Assembly: GCF_000711985.1 (NCBI RefSeq) | Contig: NZ_KL544005.1 | Span: forward strand, 1,005,970-1,069,969 | Reading direction: 5' to 3' | DNA from: Rheinheimera texasensis DSM 17496 | GTDB taxonomy: Bacteria; Pseudomonadota; Gammaproteobacteria; Enterobacterales; Alteromonadaceae | DNA length: 64,000 nucleotides | Shown: positions 1-7,746 of the stretch, piece after piece | Position numbering within the stretch: position 1 is the first letter of the stretch | How the letters are laid out: every line of letters begins with the position of its first letter | The notes under the pieces: generated by a model | What the model saw: the letters and a program-made list of their open reading frames with translations, nothing else | The model's database searches: none | What the model was told of the DNA's origin: nothing | Program-made: the position numbers and the translations under genes

Positions 1-54
1 GCCGGCCCAACAGAGTGCACAGGTCAGCGCCAACAGAGTTTTATTGCAATGCAT
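1..54 (-). CDS. Start of a secreted protein cut by the window edge, probably a beta-lactamase
   Basis: Only the first 18 codons are visible. They read MHCNKTLLALTCALCWAG, a short polar start followed by a hydrophobic stretch, as in a signal peptide. An AAAGGAAA ribosome-binding site sits about seven bases upstream of the ATG on the minus strand. The gene is divergent from an AmpR-type regulator with a 142-bp gap. AmpR regulators are classically divergent from the class C or class A beta-lactamase gene they control, so a beta-lactamase is inferred from position alone; no catalytic motif can be seen. Another AmpR-controlled secreted protein is possible. Confidence 0.5.
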   Translation of the reverse strand, partial: MHCNKTLLALTCALCWAG

Positions 55-196
55 ATAATTTCCTTTGCGGTTAAATTGGTTGAAATGAAGTGCCGGGCCC
101 GCACTATCGATAGCTTGCGCCAGTTGACTTCGCCGGACAAACGGTTAATTTGCATATCAGCTGTTAGAAAAACTTACAGAAAGGCGCAACAAGCCG
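55..196. promoter_or_regulatory. Divergent ampR / secreted-protein promoter region with candidate AmpR site
   Basis: On the plus strand TTGACT (124-129) and TAATTT (146-151), 16 bp apart, form a plausible promoter for the regulator. On the minus strand, 136-168 contains AATTAACCGTTTGTC, which resembles the enterobacterial AmpR operator half-site as I remember it. I did not find a clean T-N11-A LysR box in that stretch, so the operator call is tentative. The arrangement fits autorepression plus activation of the divergent gene. Confidence 0.4.
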
Positions 197-1159
197 ATGA
201 CCCGTCGTTATATCCCACTGAAATCACTGCGCGCTTTTGAAGCCGCCGCCCGGCATTTAAGTTTTACCCATGCGGCTATCGAGCTGAATGTCACGCATTC
301 GGCGGTGAGCCAACAAGTAAAACTGCTGGAAGATCAACTCAATTGCCCGCTGTTTTTGCGTATCCCGCGCGGCTTAGCGCTGACGCCGGAAGGGGAAACG
401 CTGCTGCCGGTGCTGAATGAATCTTTTGACCGCATCGCCCAGCTGTTAGATTATTTTGCTGGCCGAAAAGTACAGGAAAAGCTGAAAATCGGTGTAGTTG
501 GCACTTTTGCCATTGGCTTTTTGCTGCCGCGCCTCAGTGCTTTTTATCAGAAATTCCCGCATATCGAACTGCAAATCTCCACCAATAACAACCGCGTTGA
601 TATCGCCGCCGAAGGTTTGGATTTTGCCATCCGCTTTGGCGACGGCGCCTGGCACGGCACTGCCGCACAGTATCTGTGCGACAGCCCGCTGACACCGCTC
701 TGTACACCCGATATTGCTGCCCGGCTGCGACAACCCGCGGATCTTTTAAACTACACATTGCTGCGCTCGTACCGGCGCGACGAATGGGCCGGCTGGCTGC
801 AACAAGCCGGCGGCCCGCAATTGCCACCGACCCATCCGGTCATCGTGTTTGATTCCAGTGTCACTATGCTGGAAGCGGCAAAAACAAGTCTCGGTATTGC
901 GATAGCGCCGGCGCGTATGTTCAGCCATTTGCTGCAAACAGGCGCTATCGTGCGGCCATTTCCGCAGGAAATCAGCTTCGGCAGTTATTGGTTAACCCGA
1001 CTACAATCCAAAGCAGAAACCAACGCCATGCGCGAATTTGCCCAGTGGCTGAGTGCGGAGCTGGCAAGCAATACAGAGTCGCCACCTGCAATTGCGCTAC
1101 TCAAGTCTGCAAAGGAAGACAAGCACAACGCCCTTCATCTACCGCTGGAGAGCAAATGA
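197..1159 (+). CDS. ampR: LysR-family regulator, AmpR type
   Basis: A 320-residue LysR regulator: N-terminal winged helix-turn-helix (about residues 8-65) and a periplasmic-binding-protein-like effector domain. The HTH segment LSFTHAAIELNVTHSAVSQQ, the following VKLLEDQLNCPLF, and effector-domain segments VGVVGTF-like, NNNRVD and AAEGLDFAIRFGDGAWHGT are the signature of AmpR rather than of LysR proteins in general. AmpR senses muropeptides from peptidoglycan recycling and switches ampC-type beta-lactamase expression. Length is slightly above the usual 290-300 because of a C-terminal tail. The divergent signal-peptide gene at the left edge supports the assignment. Its stop overlaps the start of the methyltransferase (ATGA), so the two are probably co-transcribed. 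Confidence 0.85.
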   Translation: MTRRYIPLKSLRAFEAAARHLSFTHAAIELNVTHSAVSQQVKLLEDQLNCPLFLRIPRGLALTPEGETLLPVLNESFDRIAQLLDYFAGRKVQEKLKIGVVGTFAIGFLLPRLSAFYQKFPHIELQISTNNNRVDIAAEGLDFAIRFGDGAWHGTAAQYLCDSPLTPLCTPDIAARLRQPADLLNYTLLRSYRRDEWAGWLQQAGGPQLPPTHPVIVFDSSVTMLEAAKTSLGIAIAPARMFSHLLQTGAIVRPFPQEISFGSYWLTRLQSKAETNAMREFAQWLSAELASNTESPPAIALLKSAKEDKHNALHLPLESK

Positions 1160-1749
1160 ACAATCCAACCACAGACCCCGCCAACGGTTACGAAACTCAC
1201 GCGGCAGAGTTTCGCCACTGGCGCGAACAATCCAACATTGGTGTGGAGACTGTGTTGCAGTGGGCGCAAGGTTTGCCACCGGGCGCTGCGGTGCTGGACC
1301 TTGGCTGTGGCAGCGGGCTGCCGCTGGGGAAAGTGCTGGCAGAACGTGGTTTTAGCCTGTATGGCATTGATGCTTCACCCACTTTAGCAGTGGCGTATCA
1401 GCAACTGTTGCCGCAGGCACAGGTGGTTTGTGAAAAGTTGGAAGACTCGGATTTTTTTCAGCGTCAGTACGCCGGTGTGCTTTGTGTCGGGGTGTTGTTT
1501 TTATTGCCAGAGGCGGCGCAGCGTCAGCTGTTCGCTAAAGTCGCGGCTGCTTTATTACCGGGTGGGTTGTGGTTGTTCAGTGCGCCAGCGCAGGCTTGTC
1601 GTTGGGTGGATGTCTTGACTGGTCTGGAGTCGGTGTCACTCGGCGCTGCGGCTTATCAGCAGCTGCTGGAACAGGCCGGCTTACAGCTGCAGGCACAGTA
1701 TCAGGACGAAGGCGGCAATTTTTATTTCGCCGCCCGAAAACCAGTCTAA
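1156..1749 (+). CDS. Class I SAM-dependent methyltransferase
   Basis: A 197-residue protein starting at the ATG that overlaps the ampR stop codon (ATGA at 1156-1159); the open frame runs further upstream but lies inside ampR. The glycine-rich SAM loop VLDLGCGSG is at about residues 46-54, followed by the acidic strand end YGIDASP and a motif IV-like CVGVLFLLP. The fold is the Methyltransf_11/25 type. The substrate cannot be told from sequence. Translational coupling to ampR is unusual and gives no obvious functional clue. It converges on the VOC gene with a gap of only three bases. Confidence 0.8.
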   Translation: MNNPTTDPANGYETHAAEFRHWREQSNIGVETVLQWAQGLPPGAAVLDLGCGSGLPLGKVLAERGFSLYGIDASPTLAVAYQQLLPQAQVVCEKLEDSDFFQRQYAGVLCVGVLFLLPEAAQRQLFAKVAAALLPGGLWLFSAPAQACRWVDVLTGLESVSLGAAAYQQLLEQAGLQLQAQYQDEGGNFYFAARKPV

Positions 1750-1752
1750 CGA

Positions 1753-2124
1753 TTAGCCGAAGTGGTTAAAACACACTTTGTTGCCATCCAAATCGCGGAT
1801 ATAAGCGCCGTAAAACACGCCCGGAATACGCTGGCCCGGTGCGCCGTCACAGCTGGCACCCAGCGCCAGCGCCTTGTGATACAGCTGGTCGACTAACTCT
1901 TTGGAACCCGGCGCTATCGCCAGCATCACGCCGTTGCCCGGATGCGGGTCTTCTTTATTAAAAGGCACACAGACCGCCAGCATCGGCTCTTTATTGTTTT
2001 TACCGATAAACACAATCCGGTCCATGTTGATCAGGCGTTTTGCGCCTAAATCAGCCAGCAGATTGGTATAAAAATCAGCCGCTTGTTGTAAATCGCGGGT
2101 GCCTAAAGTGACGTAACTAATCAT
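1753..2124 (-). CDS. VOC (glyoxalase/bleomycin-resistance fold) protein
   Basis: A 123-residue single VOC domain. It starts MISYVTLGTRDLQQAADFY, the typical first beta strand and helix, and ends with VFYGAYIRDLDGNKVCF, the paired metal-site strand of these proteins. Family members bind a divalent metal and act as lyases, isomerases, dioxygenases or drug-binding proteins; the exact reaction cannot be inferred. It resembles the small stand-alone VOC proteins of unknown role common in Proteobacteria. It is single on its strand, with no operon partner. Confidence 0.8.
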   Translation of the reverse strand: MISYVTLGTRDLQQAADFYTNLLADLGAKRLINMDRIVFIGKNNKEPMLAVCVPFNKEDPHPGNGVMLAIAPGSKELVDQLYHKALALGASCDGAPGQRIPGVFYGAYIRDLDGNKVCFNHFG

Positions 2125-2199
2125 ATGCGTGCTCCGTATTGGGATTCAGGTGAGATTTTGCAGGCGAGTTTACGCTGCAACCTAAGATTCAGACCAGCG

Positions 2200-3546
2200 T
2201 CAGCGATAAATCCGTCGCCACAATAGCCCCAATAACAACAGCGCTAATCCAGCACAGAGGCCAGTCAGCAGCCACAGCTGTTGTTGCCTGGCCTGCACCT
2301 CAGCGCGGCTGATCTTCAGTTGCTGCTGCAGCTCCACCAGTTTCAACTCGCGACTACGCTGCTCGGCAATTAACAATGTGCTGCTAAGCTGCGCCTGCGT
2401 GTTGTGTTCGTCAGCGTCTAACTGACGCTGCAAGCGCAGGTTTTGCTGCAGCGCGTTAAAAGCAGCCTGCTGTTGACCATGTTTTGCCAGCAGCAGCGCC
2501 CAGCGCTGCAGTTCCGGTATATACAAAGCCAGCCGGTGCTGCAGCAGCCAGCCGCTGGCATCGTCAAACTGCAGTTGCGCCTGCGCTGGCTGGCCGCTAA
2601 CCAGCAACACCATCGCATGGCGTAACCGGCTGATGGCAATCCATTCGCGGTCGCCGCTTTGCGCCGCATGTTGCTGCAGTTCGTTGCTCAGTTGCATCAG
2701 CAAATCTGGCGTCGTATCAGCAGGCGTTTGCTGTAAATACAGCGCCAGCAACGCCATCCCGGCTTGTAAAAATTGTTGCTGCCACAGCGTCTGATATAAC
2801 GCCTGCGCTTCCTGCCCCCGCCCGGTCGCCAGCAGAATATCGGCCTGTGTCAGTTGCAGGTGCTGTAATTGCCTGGGCTCTGTCTGCAGCGGCAGGGCCT
2901 GATTGATAGTACGCAGGGCTTCCGGATATTGCTCTGCAGCAGCCTGAATGTCGGCCTGCACCGCCAGACTGTCGGCTTCGAGCTGTGGCAACTGATTACG
3001 CCGGGCAATAGTCAGCACCAAACCAACGGCATTGGCGGCACTGTCATAAAAACCGCTTTGCAGCGCGTCGCGGGCATAATCAAGCCCAACCCAGGCGTGG
3101 AGTGCCGGCGCATCGCGTGCGGTCAGGCTGTGATATGCGAGAAAACTGAGTTGCCGGGTATCCAGCGACTCGCCGGCACTGAATTTACTCAGTTGCTGGC
3201 ATTTGTAACCAGCGGCGCTGCCGGCAAATTCATTGGCAGCATTTTGATTTTCCAGTTGTTTGAGTGCAGCGCGGGCGCTGTCAAGCGCGGTTTTATCACC
3301 GGCCTGCAGGGCAAAACGACAGCGCTGCAGCCACCACCAGGCCGGCGTTTCTGCCGCGGGTAGCTGCTGAAGATTTTCGAGAATGTGCGGCGCTGGTGCG
3401 ACGGGACGCTGCATGGTCAGCTGCCAGATCTGCTGCTCGACCGGCGTGAACTTCAGCTCACGCGGATATTCCTGTGCAGTGACAGTGATCGTACTGGCCA
3501 TGCCAAAGAGCCAAGCGATACCGCAGGAAAACCAGCCAATTTTCAC
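2200..3546 (-). CDS. TPR-type protein with C-terminal coiled coil and membrane anchor, no output domain
   Basis: A 448-residue protein with a signal peptide (first 24 residues, ending VTAQ), a long array of degenerate TPR-like helical pairs (about 30-360), a Gln-rich coiled coil (about 370-420), one hydrophobic segment LLTGLCAGLALLLLGLLW, and then only RRIYR. This is the architecture of the periplasmic TPR sensor half of many gammaproteobacterial GGDEF proteins and histidine kinases, but translation stops directly after the membrane helix. Either it is a free-standing sensor or scaffold, or the output domain has been lost. No cytoplasmic domain is encoded in the 75 bp downstream. Function unknown. 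Confidence 0.7.
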   Translation of the reverse strand: MKIGWFSCGIAWLFGMASTITVTAQEYPRELKFTPVEQQIWQLTMQRPVAPAPHILENLQQLPAAETPAWWWLQRCRFALQAGDKTALDSARAALKQLENQNAANEFAGSAAGYKCQQLSKFSAGESLDTRQLSFLAYHSLTARDAPALHAWVGLDYARDALQSGFYDSAANAVGLVLTIARRNQLPQLEADSLAVQADIQAAAEQYPEALRTINQALPLQTEPRQLQHLQLTQADILLATGRGQEAQALYQTLWQQQFLQAGMALLALYLQQTPADTTPDLLMQLSNELQQHAAQSGDREWIAISRLRHAMVLLVSGQPAQAQLQFDDASGWLLQHRLALYIPELQRWALLLAKHGQQQAAFNALQQNLRLQRQLDADEHNTQAQLSSTLLIAEQRSRELKLVELQQQLKISRAEVQARQQQLWLLTGLCAGLALLLLGLLWRRIYR

Positions 3547-3689
3547 GTTCAGACTCCGCTTGCGTCAGGATACTGAAGACAGATATGGCTTAACTTATCA
3601 TGTACTGCGCGCGCTACTGCTGGTTTTTCGTAACAGGATTTGAATCTGAGGCCACAATGGCCTGCCCTGACGACGGCAGGCGTTCCATA

Positions 3690-4160
3690 TTACCAATACT
3701 CTTTGATTTTACTGATTTTATCGCCACTAAATTCAAACACCGACAAATGCTGCTGGCCGTCGCGCGTCAGCCGCAGCACCGCCGCTGACGACTCACCTGG
3801 CAGGATCTGCAGCAACTGATAGCGGTCGGTCAGCGTATTGTCGCCGCCGTTCTGGATCATCCGTAATGTATTGCGGTAAAGCTGTTCACGCGGATAAATC
3901 CCGCCGTATTTGTCATGCTGATAGACAAAATCGGCACTGTAGAGCGCAAACAGCTGGTCAGCCTGAGCCTGGGTGGCGCCTTTACGCGCGACATCATTTA
4001 ACGCAACCGTCGCCTGCTGGACTTTGGCAGCGATTTGCCCGGCAGATAAAGTGTTGACGGCTGTCGCCTGCTCATTCGCAGCAACGCTCCAAACAGCATT
4101 CAGAAATATCAACGCAAACACAGCGGCTGCAACGGGTGATCTGGTAGGCAACATACACAT
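3690..4160 (-). CDS. Secreted NTF2-like (SnoaL-fold) protein
   Basis: A 156-residue protein with an N-terminal signal peptide (hydrophobic VAAAVFALIFLNAVWSVAA, probable cleavage after VAA). The body has the NTF2-like pattern: N-terminal helices, FALYSADFVYQHDKYGGIY (the pocket entrance), and C-terminal strands including AAVLRLTRDG and FEFSGDKISKIKEYW, the conserved end of many SnoaL proteins. Such domains bind small ligands or act as isomerases; no role can be assigned. It is divergent from the polysaccharide deacetylase gene, sharing a 128-bp promoter region. Confidence 0.7.
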   Translation of the reverse strand: MCMLPTRSPVAAAVFALIFLNAVWSVAANEQATAVNTLSAGQIAAKVQQATVALNDVARKGATQAQADQLFALYSADFVYQHDKYGGIYPREQLYRNTLRMIQNGGDNTLTDRYQLLQILPGESSAAVLRLTRDGQQHLSVFEFSGDKISKIKEYW

Positions 4161-4288
4161 CCTTGTGATAAAAAAGCAGTGTATTCAGCCTGCAGCGCTC
4201 TGGCGATCCATCGTTATCCAAAGGGATAAGTGGTGGAAAATCCGGGATCTGGTCAGCTCAGCAACACATAACCCACAGGAGTGCGCAC
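4161..4288. promoter_or_regulatory. Divergent promoter region with inverted repeat
   Basis: The intergenic region between the NTF2-like gene and the deacetylase gene contains TTATCC-AAAG-GGATAA at 4214-4229, a perfect six-base inverted repeat with a four-base spacer that could be an operator. A GGAG Shine-Dalgarno sequence precedes the ATG at 4289. No certain -35/-10 pair was identified. Confidence 0.35.
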
Positions 4289-5116
4289 ATGCCGACACAG
4301 GCAAAACAATCATGGATGTTGGCAGCTATCATGCTCTGTGGCCAGGCTCTGGCTGCTGAAACGCCCCCGGCCAAATCAGCCTTCAGTTGGCCCAATGGCG
4401 CCAAAGCGGCGGTGAGCCTGGCTTATGACGATGCAGTGCCAAGCCAACTCGATACTGCCATCCCGCAATTAAACGCGGCAGGCCTCAAAGGCAGTTTTTA
4501 TCTGCCACTCTCAGCAGAAACTATCCAAACCCGCCTGGCCGACTGGCGCGCCGCTGCAGCGCAGGGCCATGAACTGGGGAATCATTCACTGTTTCATCAA
4601 TGTGCCAAATCGCTGCCGAACCGGGATTGGGTCAGTCCGGATCGGGATTTAGACCGGATCCCGGCAGCGCGCTTAGTGGACGAAATCCGCTTAGGGAACG
4701 CCTTTTTACAGGCCATTGATGGCAACACCCAACGCACTTTCACTGCGCCCTGCACCGATCAGCTGGCTGCCGGCACACCCTATTTACCAATGCTGACGCA
4801 GGATTTTGTTGCGATGAAAACTACAGTCGGCGGCGTGGTGGCGGATATGCAGCGACTGAATATCCACGCCGTGCCGGTGATAGCCCCCAGTGATGTCACA
4901 GGCGCACAGCTGATCGCCTGGGTCAAAGCCGCCGGCGAAAAAGGCACTATGGTCAATTTCACTTTTCACGGTATTGGCGGCGACCATCTGCAAATCTCGG
5001 CCGCGGCGCACGCCGAGTTACTACAGTTTCTGGCCGTACATAAAGATGAATACTGGACTGATACTTTTTTAAACCTGATGCTGCATGTCAAAGCACAGCA
5101 ACACCAAAAGCCCTGA
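4289..5116 (+). CDS. Secreted polysaccharide deacetylase (NodB-like)
   Basis: A 275-residue protein with a signal peptide (ends QALAAE). NodB motif 1 appears as SLAYDDA (about residues 43-49; the usual form is TFDDG), motif 2 as HELGNHSLFH (about 94-103, the two zinc-binding His), and a C-terminal NFTFHGIGGD (about 228-237) supplies the motif 5 histidine. The family removes N- or O-acetyl groups from chitin, peptidoglycan or other glycans using a divalent metal. The segment HPDRDLDRI-like after motif 2 and TAPCTDQ are typical of the subgroup annotated as polysaccharide deacetylases of unknown substrate in Gammaproteobacteria. The likely location is the periplasm or outside the cell. Confidence 0.8.
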   Translation: MPTQAKQSWMLAAIMLCGQALAAETPPAKSAFSWPNGAKAAVSLAYDDAVPSQLDTAIPQLNAAGLKGSFYLPLSAETIQTRLADWRAAAAQGHELGNHSLFHQCAKSLPNRDWVSPDRDLDRIPAARLVDEIRLGNAFLQAIDGNTQRTFTAPCTDQLAAGTPYLPMLTQDFVAMKTTVGGVVADMQRLNIHAVPVIAPSDVTGAQLIAWVKAAGEKGTMVNFTFHGIGGDHLQISAAAHAELLQFLAVHKDEYWTDTFLNLMLHVKAQQHQKP

Positions 5117-5138
5117 CTGCAACTCAACCAATGATCGC

Positions 5139-5167
5139 GTAGGGTCGGTAAGCAAAGCGCCACCGAC
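5139..5167 (+). repeat. REP-like palindrome with GTAG head
   Basis: A 29-bp element: GTAG head, then GGTCGGT...ACCGAC stem around an AAGCAAAGCG core. The head and core match the REP elements around the RAYT gene, but the stem bases differ, so it is a variant family member. It lies 3' of the deacetylase gene. Confidence 0.55.
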
Positions 5168-5298
5168 CTTTAACACCGACCTGCGATACCAACCAACTGA
5201 CCATTGCTGCATCACCTACAGATAATTTGTTTACTTAAGTTTACTTTAAGACTGCCCCGTTAGGCTTGGTACATTGCCGTACTGCCCTTGGGTGCTTT

Positions 5299-6081
5299 GT
5301 GTCGCTGACTACTGTATTCCCCCCTGCTAAACAACTGTTGCTGCGCCCTTTGCTGGTGCTGGTTACACTGTTTGGCCTCTGTTATGGCCTTGGTTTTGAT
5401 TTTGCGCTCAGCACATTCTGGTATCAGCTGCAGGATCAAAGCTGGGCTTTACAGCATCACTGGCTGACGGAAGATGTGCTGCACCGCGGTGTGCGCAACC
5501 TGAATCAACTGCTTATCGCCGGTTTGTTACTGCATTTTGTCCTGAGACTTAGCCTGCACCAATATCGACGCGCCCGTGGCCTGACAGAGCGGGCAAGCCG
5601 GTGGACCAGCATCCACCAGCAGGCGCATGGTCGCCTGTTATTGAGCCTGACGTTGAGCCTCGCCGGTGTCGCCATCATCAAACACAGCCTGCCGATGGAT
5701 TGTCCCTGGGATTTACAGGCCTTTGGCGGCACGCAGTCCTTCACCGGTTTATTTAGCAGCTGGCCCGCCAACCGCGCGCCCAACGCCTGTTTTCCGGCCG
5801 GCCATGCAAGCATCGGTTTCGCCTGGCTTGGTTTGTACTTCTTCTGCTTACAGCTGTATCCGACGCTGGCACGGCCGGCGCTGATGCTGAGCCTGACGCT
5901 CGGTTTTGGTCTGGGCCTGGTGCAGCAACTCCGTGGCGCACATTTTATTTCCCATGACATCGCCAGTGCAGCCTGGTGCTGGAGCATGGCATGTCTGTGT
6001 GCCTATTGGCCGGCCTTACGCCAACGTCTAAGCCCCGTTTCTTTACCAACTTCATATTCTCAGGTTATCCAAAATGACTGA
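5299..6081 (+). CDS. PAP2-family membrane phosphatase
   Basis: A membrane protein of about 260 residues. The start is uncertain: GTG at 5299 is chosen, and an in-frame TTG at 5266 would add 11 residues; neither has a strong ribosome-binding site. Hydrophobic segments alternate with the three PAP2 motifs: K-x6-C-P (KHSLPMDCPWDL, a variant of KX6RP), CFPAGHAS (PSGH motif) and LRGAHFISHDIASA (SRX5HX3D-like). The family dephosphorylates lipid phosphates such as undecaprenyl pyrophosphate, phosphatidate or lipid A. It overlaps the EptA-type gene by 8 bp. PAP2 genes next to phosphoethanolamine transferase genes are a recurring pair, also seen with mcr genes. An inner-membrane enzyme acting on lipid A or on the diacylglycerol by-product is inferred. 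Confidence 0.8.
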   Translation: MSLTTVFPPAKQLLLRPLLVLVTLFGLCYGLGFDFALSTFWYQLQDQSWALQHHWLTEDVLHRGVRNLNQLLIAGLLLHFVLRLSLHQYRRARGLTERASRWTSIHQQAHGRLLLSLTLSLAGVAIIKHSLPMDCPWDLQAFGGTQSFTGLFSSWPANRAPNACFPAGHASIGFAWLGLYFFCLQLYPTLARPALMLSLTLGFGLGLVQQLRGAHFISHDIASAAWCWSMACLCAYWPALRQRLSPVSLPTSYSQVIQND

Positions 6082-7744
6082 ACTGACTCTGCACTGGCTG
6101 CAGCGTAGCCACAGCTTTTTTCTGACCCGCACCCAACGCTTTGTGATGTTGCCGGGCGTCTACGCCATGCTGCTGGCGCTATTAACGACCGCGTTATTTT
6201 GCGCGCCGTTTCTGGCGCAGGTGCAACAAAAAATTCCGGGCCAATATGGCCTGCAGGCTGTTCTGCTGCTGGTATTGTGGTTGCTGAACAGTCTGGTGTT
6301 TGTGTTGCTGAGTGTGCCCGGTTTACCACGGCTGCAACGTAGTCTGCTGTCTGGCTTTTTCCTTATCGCCGCCATCAGCCATTATTTTATCAGCCACTTT
6401 GGTACTGTGATTGACCGCTCCATGCTGCAAAACGTGCTGGAAACCGACATCGCCGAAGCCAGTGGTTTACTCAATCCGGATTTGATTTTCACCACGGCCG
6501 GCTGGTTCGCGCTGCTGGGCTGGCTCAACTTAAAAATTGAGTTTAAAAGCCAATCCTGGCGTCGCTCTGCCGCACAGTGGCTGCTGACGCTATTGTTGCT
6601 GGTAAGCGGCATTGGTGCTGTGGCCGCAACGCAATATGCTGAACTTGCCAGCTTTTTCCGTAACTACCGCGACGTGAAGTTTTTTGCCTTGCCGATCAGC
6701 CCGCTGTCGGCCAGTATTTCAGTGACTAAGCAACAAATCGCCGCACATTTTCCGCCGACTTTTCAGGTGCTTGGCACTGATGTGCGTAATCTTGCGCCCA
6801 GCGCAGCGCCGAAAACTGTGGTGCTGGTGCTGGGGGAAACCGCCCGCGCCGACCATTTTCAACTGAATGGTTACAGCCGGCCAACCAATCCGCGCTTAAG
6901 CCAGTTACCGGTCATCAGCTTTAGCCAGGTCAGCTCCTGTGGCACCGCCACCGCGCATTCAGTGCCTTGTATGTTTTCCTGGATGGGCCGCGAGCGGTAT
7001 GATGAAACCACGGCAAAAAACAGCAGCAATGTGCTGGATATCCTGCAAAGCAGCGGCGTGGAAGTCAGCTGGTATGACAATAATTCCGGCTGCAAAGGCG
7101 TTTGTGACCGGGTCAAACACGAGATGCTGTTTGAACTGCCGGAATGCCAGAGTGATGGCTGCACCGACGCCATCCTGTTGCAGGCACTCAAGCGTGAGCT
7201 GGCGCAGCCTGCGGGCAAAGACCGCATTATTGTGCTGCACCAGCTTGGTAGCCACGGCCCGGAATATTTCCGCAGAAGTACGGCACAGCAAAAGGTATTC
7301 GGCCCGGAATGTACCGATAAAGAGCTGAATCATTGCCCGCCACAACACATTATCAATGCCTATGACAACAGCCTGCTGGCAACCGACGACTTACTTGCCA
7401 GCGTGATCCAGCAGCTGCAATCTTTGCCCGACAGCGCCATGCTGTATATTTCTGATCACGGCGAATCGCTCGGTGAAAACGGTGTTTATTTGCACGGTCT
7501 GCCGTATTGGATGGCACCCAAAGCGCAAACCGGCGTGCCGTTGATTTGGTGGATGTCACAAAGTTTTGGCCAGCACTTTGATCCGGCAAACGGCAAACCA
7601 CTGAGCTATGATTGCCTGAAGCAGCAGCAAAAACAGCCACTTAGCCACGATAATTTATTTCACAGCCTGCCGGCGCTGTTTGCCCGTACCAGTAAAGAAT
7701 TCCGGCCCGAACTGAATCTGTTTGCTGCCTGCAGCAGGAGGTAA
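6074..7744 (+). CDS. eptA: Lipid A phosphoethanolamine transferase (EptA/MCR family)
   Basis: A 556-residue inner-membrane enzyme: about five N-terminal membrane helices (to about residue 190), then a periplasmic sulfatase-fold domain. Visible active-site motifs are VLGETARAD (metal-binding Glu about 255), SSCGTATAHSVPCMFS (catalytic Thr about 290) and SDHGES (metal-binding Asp-His about 460). The Cys-rich segment NNSGCKGVCDRV and ECQSDGC fits the disulfides of EptA/MCR. It moves phosphoethanolamine from phosphatidylethanolamine to lipid A phosphates, which lowers negative charge and binding of polymyxins. It overlaps the PAP2 gene, and the BamA-like gene follows after two bases, so the three form an operon. 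As a chromosomal gene it would be an intrinsic polymyxin-resistance candidate; no mobile element is attached. Confidence 0.9.
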   Translation: MTELTLHWLQRSHSFFLTRTQRFVMLPGVYAMLLALLTTALFCAPFLAQVQQKIPGQYGLQAVLLLVLWLLNSLVFVLLSVPGLPRLQRSLLSGFFLIAAISHYFISHFGTVIDRSMLQNVLETDIAEASGLLNPDLIFTTAGWFALLGWLNLKIEFKSQSWRRSAAQWLLTLLLLVSGIGAVAATQYAELASFFRNYRDVKFFALPISPLSASISVTKQQIAAHFPPTFQVLGTDVRNLAPSAAPKTVVLVLGETARADHFQLNGYSRPTNPRLSQLPVISFSQVSSCGTATAHSVPCMFSWMGRERYDETTAKNSSNVLDILQSSGVEVSWYDNNSGCKGVCDRVKHEMLFELPECQSDGCTDAILLQALKRELAQPAGKDRIIVLHQLGSHGPEYFRRSTAQQKVFGPECTDKELNHCPPQHIINAYDNSLLATDDLLASVIQQLQSLPDSAMLYISDHGESLGENGVYLHGLPYWMAPKAQTGVPLIWWMSQSFGQHFDPANGKPLSYDCLKQQQKQPLSHDNLFHSLPALFARTSKEFRPELNLFAACSRR

Positions 7745-7746
7745 GT

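Noticed and set aside
2869-3363. Long plus-strand open frame opposite the TPR gene
   Set aside because: It lies antisense to a gene with signal peptide, coiled coil and membrane helix, and has no recognisable motif.
3653-3683. GCCTGCC...GGCAGGC hairpin as a terminator for the NTF2-like gene
   Set aside because: No T-run on the minus strand after the stem, so the terminator call is not supported.
5505-5987. Minus-strand open frame inside the PAP2 gene
   Set aside because: Shadow of the PAP2 gene in a GC-rich frame, Arg/Pro-rich without family features.
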